A stretch of 64,000 nt of DNA from Pseudomonadota bacterium (GTDB taxonomy: Bacteria; Pseudomonadota; Alphaproteobacteria; Acetobacterales; Acetobacteraceae): NCBI GenBank assembly GCA_021847995.1, contig JAJZNE010000106.1, positions 18,270 through 82,269 on the forward strand, written 5' to 3'. Positions within the stretch are counted from its first letter, which is position 1; every line of letters starts with the position of its first letter. The notes beneath the pieces were generated by a model. It searched no databases. It was not told the DNA's origin and saw nothing but the letters and a program-made list of their open reading frames with translations. Below, piece by piece: positions 27,006 to 35,850 of this stretch. Both the position numbers and the translations under genes were made by a program.

Positions 27006-27872
27006 ATGGATGGTTCGATTTACAGCGGATTCGACCGCAAGTTGGAAAGGGACTTGGAGTCGAACATCTTTGACGCGCCAAAGATAACGGCGCGGCTAGC
27101 GCTCAATGAAGAAGTCTTGCGAGAGGCTTGGACCGTTCGGCACGCGGCGTATGCCGCACAGGGGCTGATCGTTCCAAATGAAACCGGAATGCTTCGCGAT
27201 GACTGGGACTTTTCGCCGGCCACCAGGGTTATTGTGATCTACAAAGACGGAGACCCGGTCGCAACTGCACGGACTTCGCTCTACGCGCCACAGAGTGGTA
27301 TCGAAGGCGCAGATGCTGTGCCTTCAATGGCGATGTTTGAATCCGAAATTCCGTCGATTTATCAAACACTGCCGTATGATGATGGTTTCGCTCGGGTTAT
27401 CGACATCTCCCGGCTTGGCCGCCATCCATCGCTCGGAACAGACTGCGAACCCGTGTTCGCCATGTACCGCATGATCTCCTATCTCGTGCTGCACTACAAG
27501 GCGGACGCGCTGATTTCGGCAGTCCAGAGGCACCATATTCCCTTCTACCGGCGTATGGGCTATCGACAAGTGGCGGAGCCGAAAGCACACCCGAGGTTGA
27601 ATCTGGCAGCGGCCCTGATGGCATGCGTGCGCCCCAAGGACGGTCACTTGCGCGAATCCATACCTGTTCTTGGTCTGGTCGCCGAGAGTGATAGCAATTA
27701 TGCTGGATTCATTCGCGGTGACCTCGTTCCCGTTTTCGGCACCGGTACGTCACCGGCAGAATTGAACGGAACCTTCGGCGGCCGCATGGTGGGGGTTCGT
27801 GGAGGATCGCGCGCTCGCCAGGAGCGAAGCGCGGCTTTGCCGCAGCAGAGCGATATGTCGGTTGCCGCATGA
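27006..27872 (+). CDS. LuxI/FeeM-like N-acyltransferase (acyl-amino-acid or autoinducer synthase-like)
   Basis: A 288-residue protein with a GNAT-like core resembling the FeeM/LuxI group. RHAAYAAQG near 46, acidic DDWDF near 65, GDPVATARTSLYAP near 81, VIDISRLGRHP near 129 and HHIPFYRRMGYRQVAEPKAH near 178 follow that order of motifs. LuxI enzymes have Glu before SR; here it is Asp. Relatives join an acyl chain from acyl-carrier protein to an amino acid or homoserine lactone. Base composition is clearly lower in GC than its neighbours. It has its own ribosome site (AAAGGA) and is closed by a strong terminator. The product is unknown. Confidence 0.65.
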   Translation: MDGSIYSGFDRKLERDLESNIFDAPKITARLALNEEVLREAWTVRHAAYAAQGLIVPNETGMLRDDWDFSPATRVIVIYKDGDPVATARTSLYAPQSGIEGADAVPSMAMFESEIPSIYQTLPYDDGFARVIDISRLGRHPSLGTDCEPVFAMYRMISYLVLHYKADALISAVQRHHIPFYRRMGYRQVAEPKAHPRLNLAAALMACVRPKDGHLRESIPVLGLVAESDSNYAGFIRGDLVPVFGTGTSPAELNGTFGGRMVGVRGGSRARQERSAALPQQSDMSVAA

Positions 27873-27889
27873 GCGGCAGGCCGGCCCCG

Positions 27890-27943
27890 TTGCCGGCGTC
27901 GAAAGCGCAAAGTGACGACGCGCTTTCGACGCGGCAAGGTTTT
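27890..27943 (+). terminator. Strong rho-independent terminator after the acyltransferase gene
   Basis: A twelve-base perfect stem (CGTCGAAAGCGC with GCGCTTTCGACG) is extended by TTGCC/GGCAA across one bulged G and has an eleven-base loop. It is followed by GGTTTTTAG. It begins 18 bases after the stop at 27872. It separates this gene from the GGDEF-EAL gene at 27973, so they need not share a transcript. Confidence 0.9.
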
Positions 27944-27972
27944 TAGTTTGGCGCTGACCTTCCGGCCGCGGT

Positions 27973-30465
27973 ATGATGTGGGGTGAGACCACGCCCGTCT
28001 TCGAGGCCATCCCGGAAGGTCTAATGGTTGCGATTCGTCACGTCAGGATCAGGAATATCCTCGGATCCTGGCACACATCGCCGGCCGATCCGCTGCATCA
28101 ACTGGTGCAGCAGCGCATTCGTGCGACGCTGCTGAGCGGATGGCTCAAGGTCGGGCTGCTCAACGTACCCGTGGGCATTGTGGTCGCCACGATCCTGTTT
28201 GCAAGCCAATGGCGCCAAATGGGCAATCCATGGCTGCTCACGGGCTTCGCTGCCATCGTCGCAAGCTATGCCGCGCTTCTTTGGCTGTGTCTCAGCTGGG
28301 CACATCGAAGCCCTGCGGCGGATGATGTCGGGCCACGGTTCCGGCGGCTTCTTGCCGTTCGCTTCATTCTGACGAGTTCCTGGGCATTCGGACTGGTTGC
28401 GCTGTGCGCAGTTTCGGGACCGCCCGGCGGCGGCATTCTTTTCGGCGTTTCCGGCGCGCTGATGTCGATGTCCGTCTTCAGCAGCCCGATTGCGTTCGCG
28501 ATGTCGGCATGGATCCCGGCAACGATCGGGGCAATTGGCACCGCCATGCTTATCGGCACTGCGCCGACAGTATGCGCCATCGCCTACACGATTCTGACCT
28601 ATTTCGCCATTCTTTCGTTCGACAAGCAAATGATCGAACGAACCCGCAACACCATCCGCATCGAGCGGTACGCCGAAACCGTCCGCATCCTGCTGCGCGA
28701 TTTCGAGGAAAACGCGAGCGACTGGCTGTGGGAGGCCGATGGCGACCTGATCCTGCGCCATGTCTCGGCACGCTTTGCCCAGGTGGCGCAGCGTCCCGCC
28801 GAGCAGATGGAAATCGGGCTGGTCGCCCTGCTCGCCGGCAACGCCGCCGACCCCCCCGATCGCAGCCTCGAGCTGCTTCAGTATCGTCTCCAGGCCCACG
28901 CCGCCTTCCGCGAACTCGTCGTGCCCGCCATGGTCGGGGCGGAACGGCGCTGGTGGGCGCTGACTGGCAAGCCGCTGTTCAACGCCGACGGCAGCTTCGG
29001 CGGCTATCGCGGCGTCGGCTCCGATGTCACCACCGCCCACCGCTCGCGCGAACGCATCGCCTATCTCGCCCGCCACGACACGCTCACCGACCTCGCCAAC
29101 CGCGCCGGCTTCAACGACGCCATCACCCAGGCCGTCGCCGCCTGCCGCACCCAGGCCGCCGCCCTGTTCTGCCTCGATCTCGACGACTTCAAGACCATCA
29201 ACGACAGCTACGGCCACGACGTGGGCGATTCGGTGCTGCGCGCCGTCGGCCAGCGCATCCGCGGCGTGCTGCGCGAACACGACATGGCCGCGCGCCTCGG
29301 CGGCGACGAATTCGCCGTCCTGCTCAGCGTCACCGGCCGCGATGAGGCCGCCGCCGTCGCCGCCCGCCTGATCGAGGCGCTCACGCCGCCCTTCGCCTGC
29401 GGCGACCTCGACATCAAGATCGGCAGCAGCGTCGGCATCGCGCTCGCGCCCGATGACGGCGACGATCCGGAAATTCTCTACCGCAACGCCGATCTCGCCC
29501 TCTATCGCGCCAAGGCGGCGGGGCGCGGCACCTGGCGGCTGTTCGACCCCGACATGGACCGCCTCCTGCACGATCAGCGCCTGCTCCAGCGCGACGTGCG
29601 CGAGGCGCTGCCCAAGGGCGAACTCTTCGTCGCCTATCAGCCGATCGTCGATCTGCGCAGCCGCGAACTCGTCTCGCTGGAGGCGCTGGTGCGCTGGCGC
29701 CATCCCGAGCGCGGCACCGTCCCGCCCGCCACCTTCGTCCCCGTCGCCGAACAGAGCGGACTGATCGGCGCGATCGGCATGTTCGTGCTGACCGAGGCGG
29801 TTCATCTCGCACTGCAACTGCCGCCGCCGATCCGCATCGCCGTCAATCTGTCGCCGCTGCAACTGCGCGACGAATCGCTGCTCGATCGCGTGCGCGCCGT
29901 GATCGAGCCGACCGGCCTGCCGCACGAGCGCATCGAGTTCGAGATCACCGAATCGGTGGTGCTGGAAACCAGCGGCCGGTCGCTCGAGAATCTGCGCGGC
30001 CTGCGCGCGATCGGCCACCGCGTCGCCATCGACGATTTCGGCACCGGCTATTCCTCGCTCGCCGTGCTGCGCGACTTCCCGTTCGACCGCCTGAAGATCG
30101 ACCGCAGCTTCATCACCGATCTCGATGCCGATCACGGCGACGGGCCGATCGTCAAGGCGATCATCGGTCTCGGCCGCGCCCTCGGCATCTCCGTCACCGC
30201 AGAGGGCGTGGAATACGAGCGGCAGGTCAACCTGCTCGCCGAATACCGCTGCAACAATGCCCAGGGCTACTATTTCGCCCGGCCGCTGACGCCGGCCCAG
30301 GTGCTCGCCCTGCTCGCACCCGTCGCCGGCCAGGCCGCGCATGGCACCGTGGCGCTGCCCCTGCCGGCCCAGCAGCGGTGGGAGGACGCACCGCGCGAGG
30401 TGATCGAGCCGGCCGCCGTGGTGCGGCTGCCCCGGTCGCGCCCGCGTCTCGTCCGCAATGCCTGA
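27973..30465 (+). CDS. Membrane GGDEF-EAL cyclic-di-GMP protein with PAS domain
   Basis: A protein of about 830 residues. The N-terminal part has about five or six membrane helices (residues 45-220). A PAS-like domain follows (about 235-350), then a GGDEF domain with intact LGGDEF near 443 and an EAL domain with intact EALVRW near 570 and DDFGTGYSS near 690. Both the cyclase and phosphodiesterase signatures look catalytic, so it could make or break cyclic-di-GMP depending on its input. ATG 28024 is an alternative start. It stands alone between a terminator and the opposite-strand sufE, next to an acyl-signal-like synthase gene. Confidence 0.93.
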   Translation: MMWGETTPVFEAIPEGLMVAIRHVRIRNILGSWHTSPADPLHQLVQQRIRATLLSGWLKVGLLNVPVGIVVATILFASQWRQMGNPWLLTGFAAIVASYAALLWLCLSWAHRSPAADDVGPRFRRLLAVRFILTSSWAFGLVALCAVSGPPGGGILFGVSGALMSMSVFSSPIAFAMSAWIPATIGAIGTAMLIGTAPTVCAIAYTILTYFAILSFDKQMIERTRNTIRIERYAETVRILLRDFEENASDWLWEADGDLILRHVSARFAQVAQRPAEQMEIGLVALLAGNAADPPDRSLELLQYRLQAHAAFRELVVPAMVGAERRWWALTGKPLFNADGSFGGYRGVGSDVTTAHRSRERIAYLARHDTLTDLANRAGFNDAITQAVAACRTQAAALFCLDLDDFKTINDSYGHDVGDSVLRAVGQRIRGVLREHDMAARLGGDEFAVLLSVTGRDEAAAVAARLIEALTPPFACGDLDIKIGSSVGIALAPDDGDDPEILYRNADLALYRAKAAGRGTWRLFDPDMDRLLHDQRLLQRDVREALPKGELFVAYQPIVDLRSRELVSLEALVRWRHPERGTVPPATFVPVAEQSGLIGAIGMFVLTEAVHLALQLPPPIRIAVNLSPLQLRDESLLDRVRAVIEPTGLPHERIEFEITESVVLETSGRSLENLRGLRAIGHRVAIDDFGTGYSSLAVLRDFPFDRLKIDRSFITDLDADHGDGPIVKAIIGLGRALGISVTAEGVEYERQVNLLAEYRCNNAQGYYFARPLTPAQVLALLAPVAGQAAHGTVALPLPAQQRWEDAPREVIEPAAVVRLPRSRPRLVRNA

Positions 30466-30492
30466 TCCGGCGTGGTGCGGACCGCGGCCGGC

Positions 30493-30951
30493 CTATTGCG
30501 CGCACTGCGCCGCCGCCGCCTCGCGCAGCCGCCGCGCCATCGCCACCACGCCATTGCCGCGATTGGTGGACAACGCCTCGATCAGGCCGAGATCCTTGAG
30601 GAACCGCGGATCGGTCGCCACGATCTCCTCGGGCGTGCGGCCGGAATAGACGCGCAGCAGCAGCGCCACCAGCCCCGACACGATCGCCGCGTCCGAGGCG
30701 CCGGCGAAATACATCCGCCCTGCGCGCGGCGCCGCCTCCATCCACACGCGGCTCTGGCAGCCCGGCACCCGGTGCGCATCATCGGCCCAGGCGGCAGGAA
30801 ACGGCGGCAGCCTGCGGCCGAGTTCGATGATGTGCTGATAGCGGTCCATCCAGTCATCGAACACGCCCAGTTCCTCGCCGATCGCGGCGATCGCCTCGGC
30901 GGCGGTGGCGTCCTCGGGCATCACGAACGGGTCCGGCTGCATGCCCGGCAT
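30493..30951 (-). CDS. sufE: Cysteine desulfuration protein SufE
   Basis: SufE takes persulfide sulfur from the desulfurase SufS and delivers it for iron-sulfur cluster assembly. The protein of about 150 residues has FDDWMDRYQHIIELGRRLPP near residue 40 and VPGCQSRVWMEA near 68, whose Cys is the sulfur acceptor. The end of the domain (LGLIEALSTNRGNGVVAM) is typical. The start is not certain; ATGs at 30951, 30942 and 30921 all precede the domain. Confidence 0.9.
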   Translation of the reverse strand: MPGMQPDPFVMPEDATAAEAIAAIGEELGVFDDWMDRYQHIIELGRRLPPFPAAWADDAHRVPGCQSRVWMEAAPRAGRMYFAGASDAAIVSGLVALLLRVYSGRTPEEIVATDPRFLKDLGLIEALSTNRGNGVVAMARRLREAAAAQCAQ

Positions 30952-31131
30952 GTGCGCAGGCCCCACTGCGTCGTCAACCCATCCCGGGCACCGACCATCC
31001 CCGGCACCGGCGCGGACAGCGCCGGATGCAGGCGGCAGCCGCCGACATCGCGGTGACTGGCCGCACCGGGGCCGCGCCTGGGCCGCGCGCCGTCGCGCCG
31101 GCCGGCCGGCCGCCTCGCGCTCGCCGCCGCC

Positions 31132-31166
31132 CCTGTCATAGCGAGCGCAGCGACGCAATCCAGGCC
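31132..31166. repeat. Copy of a dispersed palindromic intergenic element
   Basis: The stretch around CATAGCGAGCGCAGCGACGC (31137-31156) closely resembles a widespread bacterial intergenic repeat, usually written as a GCGAGCGNAGCGAAGCAATC core. Here it is partly degenerate, and its ends no longer pair perfectly. It lies in the gene-free gap between sufE and crcB. Recognition is from memory of this common element, not from a second copy in the window. Confidence 0.5.
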
Positions 31167-31245
31167 AGTGCAACCAGGGCGGTCCGCACCCCGCTTGCCC
31201 CTGCGCGGACAGGCCCGTGATGCGGCGCTTCGCCGCCCGGCCCGA

Positions 31246-31674
31246 TCAGGACGCGCTCTCCTCCGTCCGCGTCTGCGCGATGCGCAGCTCGCCGGCATTG
31301 ATGCGCATCGCCGTGGCGTGGCCGAGGGCGACCGCGCCCAGGCACAGCGTGACCGAAAACACGATGTTGGCAAAGGCGCGGCCGGGCGCGCCGACGCGCA
31401 GCAGATCGAGCGTTTGCAGGCTGAAGGACGAGAAGGTGGTGAACCCGCCGCACACTCCGACCATGAAGAACAGCCGCGCCGTTTCCGGCAGCGGATGGCG
31501 GCCGGTCGCCGTCGTCATGGTGCCGAAGAAGCCGATGGCGAAGGAGCCGATGATGTTGATGGCGATGGTGCCCCACGGCAGATCGCGGCTGAACGGCCCG
31601 GCCCATACCGCGAACCAGTAACGCGCCACGCTGCCCAGCGCGCCGCCGAGTGCAATCCAGAGGGTTGCCGCCAT
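31246..31674 (-). CDS. crcB: Fluoride channel CrcB/FluC
   Basis: CrcB (Fluc) is a small dimeric membrane channel that lets fluoride leave the cell. The 142-residue protein has four hydrophobic segments and the family motifs [12 protein letters not shown] at the N-terminus, [15 protein letters not shown] near 35 and [20 protein letters not shown] near 72. The start [11 protein letters not shown] at 31674 is preceded by a GGAAAGGA region. A fluoride riboswitch lies 70 bases upstream, which supports both the identity and the control. Confidence 0.96.
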   Translation of the reverse strand: MAATLWIALGGALGSVARYWFAVWAGPFSRDLPWGTIAINIIGSFAIGFFGTMTTATGRHPLPETARLFFMVGVCGGFTTFSSFSLQTLDLLRVGAPGRAFANIVFSVTLCLGAVALGHATAMRINAGELRIAQTRTEESAS

Positions 31675-31743
31675 CCCGCCACCGTCCTTTCCGTTGTCGT
31701 GCGGCGGGGCGGGACACGCATCCCCCACTGCGCACGGGTCACG

Positions 31744-31794
31744 CAGCAGGAGTCATCAGCCCGTCCGGGCGGTTTTGGGGGACTCCATCCCCAT
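31744..31794 (-). promoter_or_regulatory. Fluoride riboswitch (crcB motif)
   Basis: Read towards crcB, the element has the conserved order GGGGATGG at its 5' end (31792-31785), then a C-rich pairing strand, AACCGCC, a variable stem, and GCTGATGACTCCTGC at its 3' end. These are the invariant blocks of the fluoride riboswitch pseudoknot. A promoter lies just upstream and crcB follows after about 70 bases, a normal space for an expression platform. Confidence 0.93.
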
Positions 31795-31810
31795 GCGCGT
31801 GTCGCGGGGC

Positions 31811-31840
31811 GGAATAGGGCAGGGCAGGCCGGGTTGGCAA
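31811..31840 (-). promoter_or_regulatory. Promoter of the riboswitch-crcB transcript
   Basis: TTGCCA (31840-31835) and TATTCC (31816-31811) are separated by 18 bases and point to crcB. Transcription would start near 31803, nine bases before the riboswitch. The -35 box lies inside the loop side of the hairpin that ends the upstream GST-like gene. Confidence 0.5.
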
Positions 31841-31849
31841 GAACCCGGC
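31828..31849 (-). terminator. Perfect hairpin at the end of the GST-like gene
   Basis: GCCGGGTT at 31828-31835 pairs with AACCCGGC at 31842-31849 with a six-base loop. It begins within the stop codon of the GST-like gene. There is no T-run, so it may be a weak terminator or an RNA-end stabiliser. It overlaps the crcB -35 box. Confidence 0.4.
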
Positions 31850-32517
31850 TAGAAATCGAGGTCGGCGTAATGCGCCGGCGGCGTGAAGCCGGCGATGCGG
31901 TCGGCGAGCAGGGGGCGGAAGCTCGGCCGCGACTTCATCCGGGCATACCAGTCGCGCGCCGCGGGGCTTACGCTCCAGTCCACGTCGCCCTGGTAATCGA
32001 GCACCGACAGATGCGCCGCCGCCGCCAGATCGGCGAGCGAGAGCACGTTGCCGGCAAGCCATTTCCGCGTCTCCGCAAGCCAGCCGAGATACTCCAGATG
32101 GGGGCGCAGATTGGCATAGCCGGCGCGCAGCGCGCGGGCATCGGGATGGCCGAGGCCGGAGATGCGCTTGTAGTATTTCTCGCCGTTGAGGTTGCGCGTC
32201 ACCTCGCGGTCGAAGCGGTCGTCCCACCACGCCACCAGGCGCCGCACCTCCACCCGCTCGCCGAGCGTGGTGCCGATCAGGCCGGTATCGGGATAGGCTT
32301 CGTCGAGATATTCGCAGATGACGCCGGAATCGGCGACGGCGAGGCCGTTGTCCTCCTCCAGCACCGGCACGCTGGCGGCGGGATTGAGGGCCAGGAATCC
32401 CTCCCGCCGCTCCCACACCCGCTCGATCTTCAGCTCGAACGGCAGCCGCTTTTCCGCCAGCACAAGGCGCACCTTGCGACAATAGGGCGACAGGGGCAGG
32501 TGATAGAGCAGGCGCAT
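31849..32517 (-). CDS. GST-fold protein, FzlA-like
   Basis: A 222-residue protein with a thioredoxin-like N-terminal domain (LLYHLPLSPYCRKVRLVLAE) and a helical C-terminal domain. WERREGFLALNPAASVPVLE, SLADLAAAAHLSVLDYQGDV, WYARMKSRPSFRPLLADRI and the terminal HYADLDF match a broadly conserved alphaproteobacterial GST-like group. That group includes FzlA, which binds FtsZ and tunes septal cell-wall synthesis rather than conjugating glutathione. I recognise this from the conserved blocks, but a plain glutathione transferase cannot be excluded. It is 46 bases after quiC on the same strand. Confidence 0.75.
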   Translation of the reverse strand: MRLLYHLPLSPYCRKVRLVLAEKRLPFELKIERVWERREGFLALNPAASVPVLEEDNGLAVADSGVICEYLDEAYPDTGLIGTTLGERVEVRRLVAWWDDRFDREVTRNLNGEKYYKRISGLGHPDARALRAGYANLRPHLEYLGWLAETRKWLAGNVLSLADLAAAAHLSVLDYQGDVDWSVSPAARDWYARMKSRPSFRPLLADRIAGFTPPAHYADLDF

Positions 32518-32563
32518 CGGCGCCGATTATGGCACCGCCGCGGCGGTCCGCAACCGGGACCGC

Positions 32564-34441
32564 TCAGCGATGCGCCCGCCGCTGCGCCTGGGCGGCCATG
32601 CGCACGCCGGCATTGGCGGCGCCGAAGCCGGCATAGCGGCGGCGTTCGGTCAGTTCAAAGAAGAACCGTTCCTCGAACGGGTCGGTATAGGCGTGGCGGA
32701 ACGTACCACCCTCGTCCTCGTCATACAGCAGATCGAGGCCGCGCAGGGCCGAAAGCGTTGCCTCGTCAAGCCCCCAGCGCGCCGCCAGGTCATCGTAGTA
32801 GTTGGCGGGAATCGGCAGCATCGGCGCACCGGCTTCGCGCACCGCGGCGGCGCTGCGCGCGATGTCGGCACAGGCGAAGGCGATGTGATGCACGCCCGCG
32901 CCGGCATAGGCCGACACGAAGCGTCCGGTCGCGGTCTTGCCGGATTCGGAGATGTTGAGCGGCAGCCGCACGCTGCCGTCGGCGCTGGTCATGGCGCGGC
33001 TGCGGATCAGGCCGAACGGGTCGGGCAGCTCGTGCAGCGCCTCCGGCAGCAGGCCGAGCAGCGCGCGGTAGAACAGCACGAAACTGTCCATCCGTCCCGA
33101 AGGCAGCGCCTGCGCCACATGGTCGATGCGCTCGATGCCGGCCGCTGTCACGTCGGCGCCGGTATCGGGCGCGGGTGCGGTCAGGTGGAAATCGTCCTCC
33201 CAGATGCTGCGTCCGTGCGGGTCCGGCTCGACCAGATGGATCATCGTGCCGTCCGGTGCGCGCAGCGCCGGCAGACGGCGCTCGCCGGGGCCGGTGTTCT
33301 CCTGCCAGGCGGGGCACAGCAGGGCGGCGGCGCGGGCGAGCGTGCGTGCCGTGTCATCGACGCGCAGGGCCATCGCGCACACCGACGGGCCGTGCATGTG
33401 GAAATGCTCCGCCGCCGCGCTGTCGGGTTCGGCATTCAGCACCAGATTGACACGTCCCTGCCGCCACAGCTGCACCGCCTTCGACCGGTGCGTGCCGGCA
33501 TGGCGGAAGCCGAGCGTGCCGAGGAATGCAGCGAGCGCCGCACCGCTCGGCTCATCGACGGCGAATTCCAGGAACTCGAACCCGTCCAGCACCGGCGGCG
33601 CCGGCAGCGTCCGTCCGCCGGCCTCGGCCTCCACCATGACCAGCGAGCGCAGCCCGTCCCGCGCGATCAGGCGTGCCGGTGCGGCACGGAAATCGTCGTT
33701 GAAAACTTCGAGACTGAGCGGGCCGCGATAGCCGGCCGCCAGCACCGCCCGCACGAAGCCGGTGACGTCAAGGCTGCCCTGGAACGGAAAATTCCGATGA
33801 TGCCGGCTCCACGACAGCATATCCATCGACAGGCGCGGCGCATCCGCCAGCTGCACGAAGAAGATCTTTTCCGCCGGCACCTCGCCGATCCCGTCGAGGT
33901 TGTCGCCGGGGGCGAGGGTGTGGAAACTGTCGAGCACGAGGCCGAGCGCCGGATGACCGGCCTCCCGCACGATCCGCCATGCCTGCCGCCAGCGGGAGAC
34001 ATGCCGCCCCCAGGCCAGGGCCTCATAGCCGACGCGCAATCCGCGCCGCGCCGCGCGCTCCGCCATCGCCGCCAGATCGGCCGCGGCCCGCGCGGGATCA
34101 TCCAGCGCCGCCGGATGGACATTGCTGCACACCAGCAGGTCGGTCGCGCCCAGCGCCACCATCACGTCGAACTTGCGTTCCGCGCGGTCGAGGTTGCGGC
34201 TCTGCTGCGGCGCCGGCATCGCCTCGAAATCGCGGAACGGCTGGAACAGGACGATGGCAAGGCCGAGATCGGCGGCGATGCGCCGCACCTCGGCGGGCGT
34301 GCCGTCGAACGTGAGCAGGTCGTTCTCGAAGATTTCCACTCCGTCGAAGCCGACCGCCGCCGCCGCCTCCAGCTTGTCGGGCAGGGTGCCGCTGAGCGAG
34401 ACGGTGGCGATCGACTTTCGCAGCGGCGGCGCGTCGGACAT
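32564..34441 (-). CDS. quiC: 3-dehydroshikimate dehydratase fused to an HPPD-like domain (QuiC type)
   Basis: A 625-residue two-domain protein. The N-terminal half (about residues 5-285) is a TIM barrel of the AP-endonuclease-2/sugar isomerase type, with SIATVSLSGTLPDKLEAAAA and VGYEALAWGRHV. The C-terminal half (about 290-600) is a 4-hydroxyphenylpyruvate-dioxygenase-like vicinal-oxygen-chelate module, ending in TDPFEERFFFELTERR. This fusion is the bacterial QuiC type that turns 3-dehydroshikimate into protocatechuate. It is the third gene of aroE-like, MFS, quiC, which supports a catabolic role. Confidence 0.9.
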   Translation of the reverse strand: MSDAPPLRKSIATVSLSGTLPDKLEAAAAVGFDGVEIFENDLLTFDGTPAEVRRIAADLGLAIVLFQPFRDFEAMPAPQQSRNLDRAERKFDVMVALGATDLLVCSNVHPAALDDPARAAADLAAMAERAARRGLRVGYEALAWGRHVSRWRQAWRIVREAGHPALGLVLDSFHTLAPGDNLDGIGEVPAEKIFFVQLADAPRLSMDMLSWSRHHRNFPFQGSLDVTGFVRAVLAAGYRGPLSLEVFNDDFRAAPARLIARDGLRSLVMVEAEAGGRTLPAPPVLDGFEFLEFAVDEPSGAALAAFLGTLGFRHAGTHRSKAVQLWRQGRVNLVLNAEPDSAAAEHFHMHGPSVCAMALRVDDTARTLARAAALLCPAWQENTGPGERRLPALRAPDGTMIHLVEPDPHGRSIWEDDFHLTAPAPDTGADVTAAGIERIDHVAQALPSGRMDSFVLFYRALLGLLPEALHELPDPFGLIRSRAMTSADGSVRLPLNISESGKTATGRFVSAYAGAGVHHIAFACADIARSAAAVREAGAPMLPIPANYYDDLAARWGLDEATLSALRGLDLLYDEDEGGTFRHAYTDPFEERFFFELTERRRYAGFGAANAGVRMAAQAQRRAHR

Positions 34442-34485
34442 GGCGGGGACGTGCTCCGGAAAATGAGGCCGGCGCGCCGCTTCTA

Positions 34486-35820
34486 TCACGCCGCCACGGC
34501 GCGCGGCGAGACCTGCATGCGGTGGAGATCGCCGATCACGAAGATCCACGACAGCGCACCGACCAGCGCCACCGCGCCCACGAACGCCAGCGCCCAGACG
34601 AACGAGCCGGTCGCCTGCACGATGAAGCCGATCACCAGCGGGATGACGATGCCGGAGAGATTGGCGGAGGCATTGAACAGCCCGCCGACCAGCCCGAGCA
34701 GGCCGGGCGGCGTCACCTCCGACAGCACCGACCAGCCGGAGGACGACATCGATTGCGCGAAGAACGCCAGCGAAAGGATGGCGATGACCAGCGCATCGTT
34801 GGCGACCCAGTTGCACAGCACGATGGTCGAGGCGAACACGAGGCCGGTGATCACCGGCAGCTTGCGCGCCACATTCAGCGAAACGCCGCGGCGCAGCATG
34901 GCGTCGGACCACCAGCCGGCGAACAGGATGCCGAAGAAGCCGGCGATGTACGGGAGCGAGGTGAAGAAACCCACCTTGATCCAGCCCATGTGCCGCTCGG
35001 TCGCGAGATAGGTCGGGAACCATGTCAGGAAGAACACGAACGTCGAATAGACGCTGAACTGGCCGAGGCACAGGCCCCACATCTGGCGATGGCGGAACAG
35101 CTCGCCGATCAGCCGCCATTCGAACCTGGTCCCCCGCGTATCGCGCCCGACCAGGCCGCCGCCCTGCTGGATATAGGCGAGCTCGGCGGCATTCGCCGTC
35201 CGGCTCTCGTACGGCTCGCGATAGAAGAACCACCAGACGATCGCGAACAGCAGCCCGACGGTGCCGGTGGTGAGGAACAGCGCGCGCCAGCCGGAAGCGG
35301 CCAGGAGCCAGAACAGCCCCGGCGTCAGGAAGCCGAGGCCGACATACTCGGCGGCGGTATAGACCCCGATCGCGCGCGCCCGCTCGCTGCGCGGGAACCA
35401 CATTGCGACGACATTGCTGTTGGCCGGGAAACACGGCGCCTCCGCCAGACCGAGGCCGAGGCGGAAGCCGACCAGCATGGCGAAGCCGCTGGCGAAGGCA
35501 TGCAGCAGCGTGAACAGCGACCAGAAGGACAGCGCGAAGAAATAGATCAGCCGGTTGCCGAAGCGGTCGAGCAGCGCGCCGGCGGGGATCTGGACCAGAA
35601 AATAGCTCCACGAGAACGCCGAGAACACGACGCCCATCAGCGCCGCATCCAGACCGAACTCCTGCCTGAGCGACGGGGCGGCGATGCCGAGCACGGCACG
35701 ATCGAGATAGTTGGTCAGCACCGCGACCGAAAGCAGCGCCAGCATGGTCACGCGCACGCGCGTGCGCGGACCGGAAGCGGCGAGCGGCGGATCGGGCGGT
35801 ACCTCAAGGGCAGCGGACAT
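34486..35820 (-). CDS. MFS transporter of the anion:cation symporter group
   Basis: A 444-residue protein with twelve predicted membrane helices. The first loop region (YLDRAVLGIAAPSLRQEFGL) and GLGLAEAPCFPANSNVVAMW are typical of the ACS family of major facilitators, which import organic acids such as hexuronates, phthalate or quinate with protons. It lies between the aroE-like gene (30-base gap) and quiC (44-base gap), so it most likely takes up quinate, shikimate or dehydroshikimate. That assignment is from context. Confidence 0.88.
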   Translation of the reverse strand: MSAALEVPPDPPLAASGPRTRVRVTMLALLSVAVLTNYLDRAVLGIAAPSLRQEFGLDAALMGVVFSAFSWSYFLVQIPAGALLDRFGNRLIYFFALSFWSLFTLLHAFASGFAMLVGFRLGLGLAEAPCFPANSNVVAMWFPRSERARAIGVYTAAEYVGLGFLTPGLFWLLAASGWRALFLTTGTVGLLFAIVWWFFYREPYESRTANAAELAYIQQGGGLVGRDTRGTRFEWRLIGELFRHRQMWGLCLGQFSVYSTFVFFLTWFPTYLATERHMGWIKVGFFTSLPYIAGFFGILFAGWWSDAMLRRGVSLNVARKLPVITGLVFASTIVLCNWVANDALVIAILSLAFFAQSMSSSGWSVLSEVTPPGLLGLVGGLFNASANLSGIVIPLVIGFIVQATGSFVWALAFVGAVALVGALSWIFVIGDLHRMQVSPRAVAA

Positions 35821-35850
35821 TTCTTTCTCCCGTTGGTGGATCGATGGATG

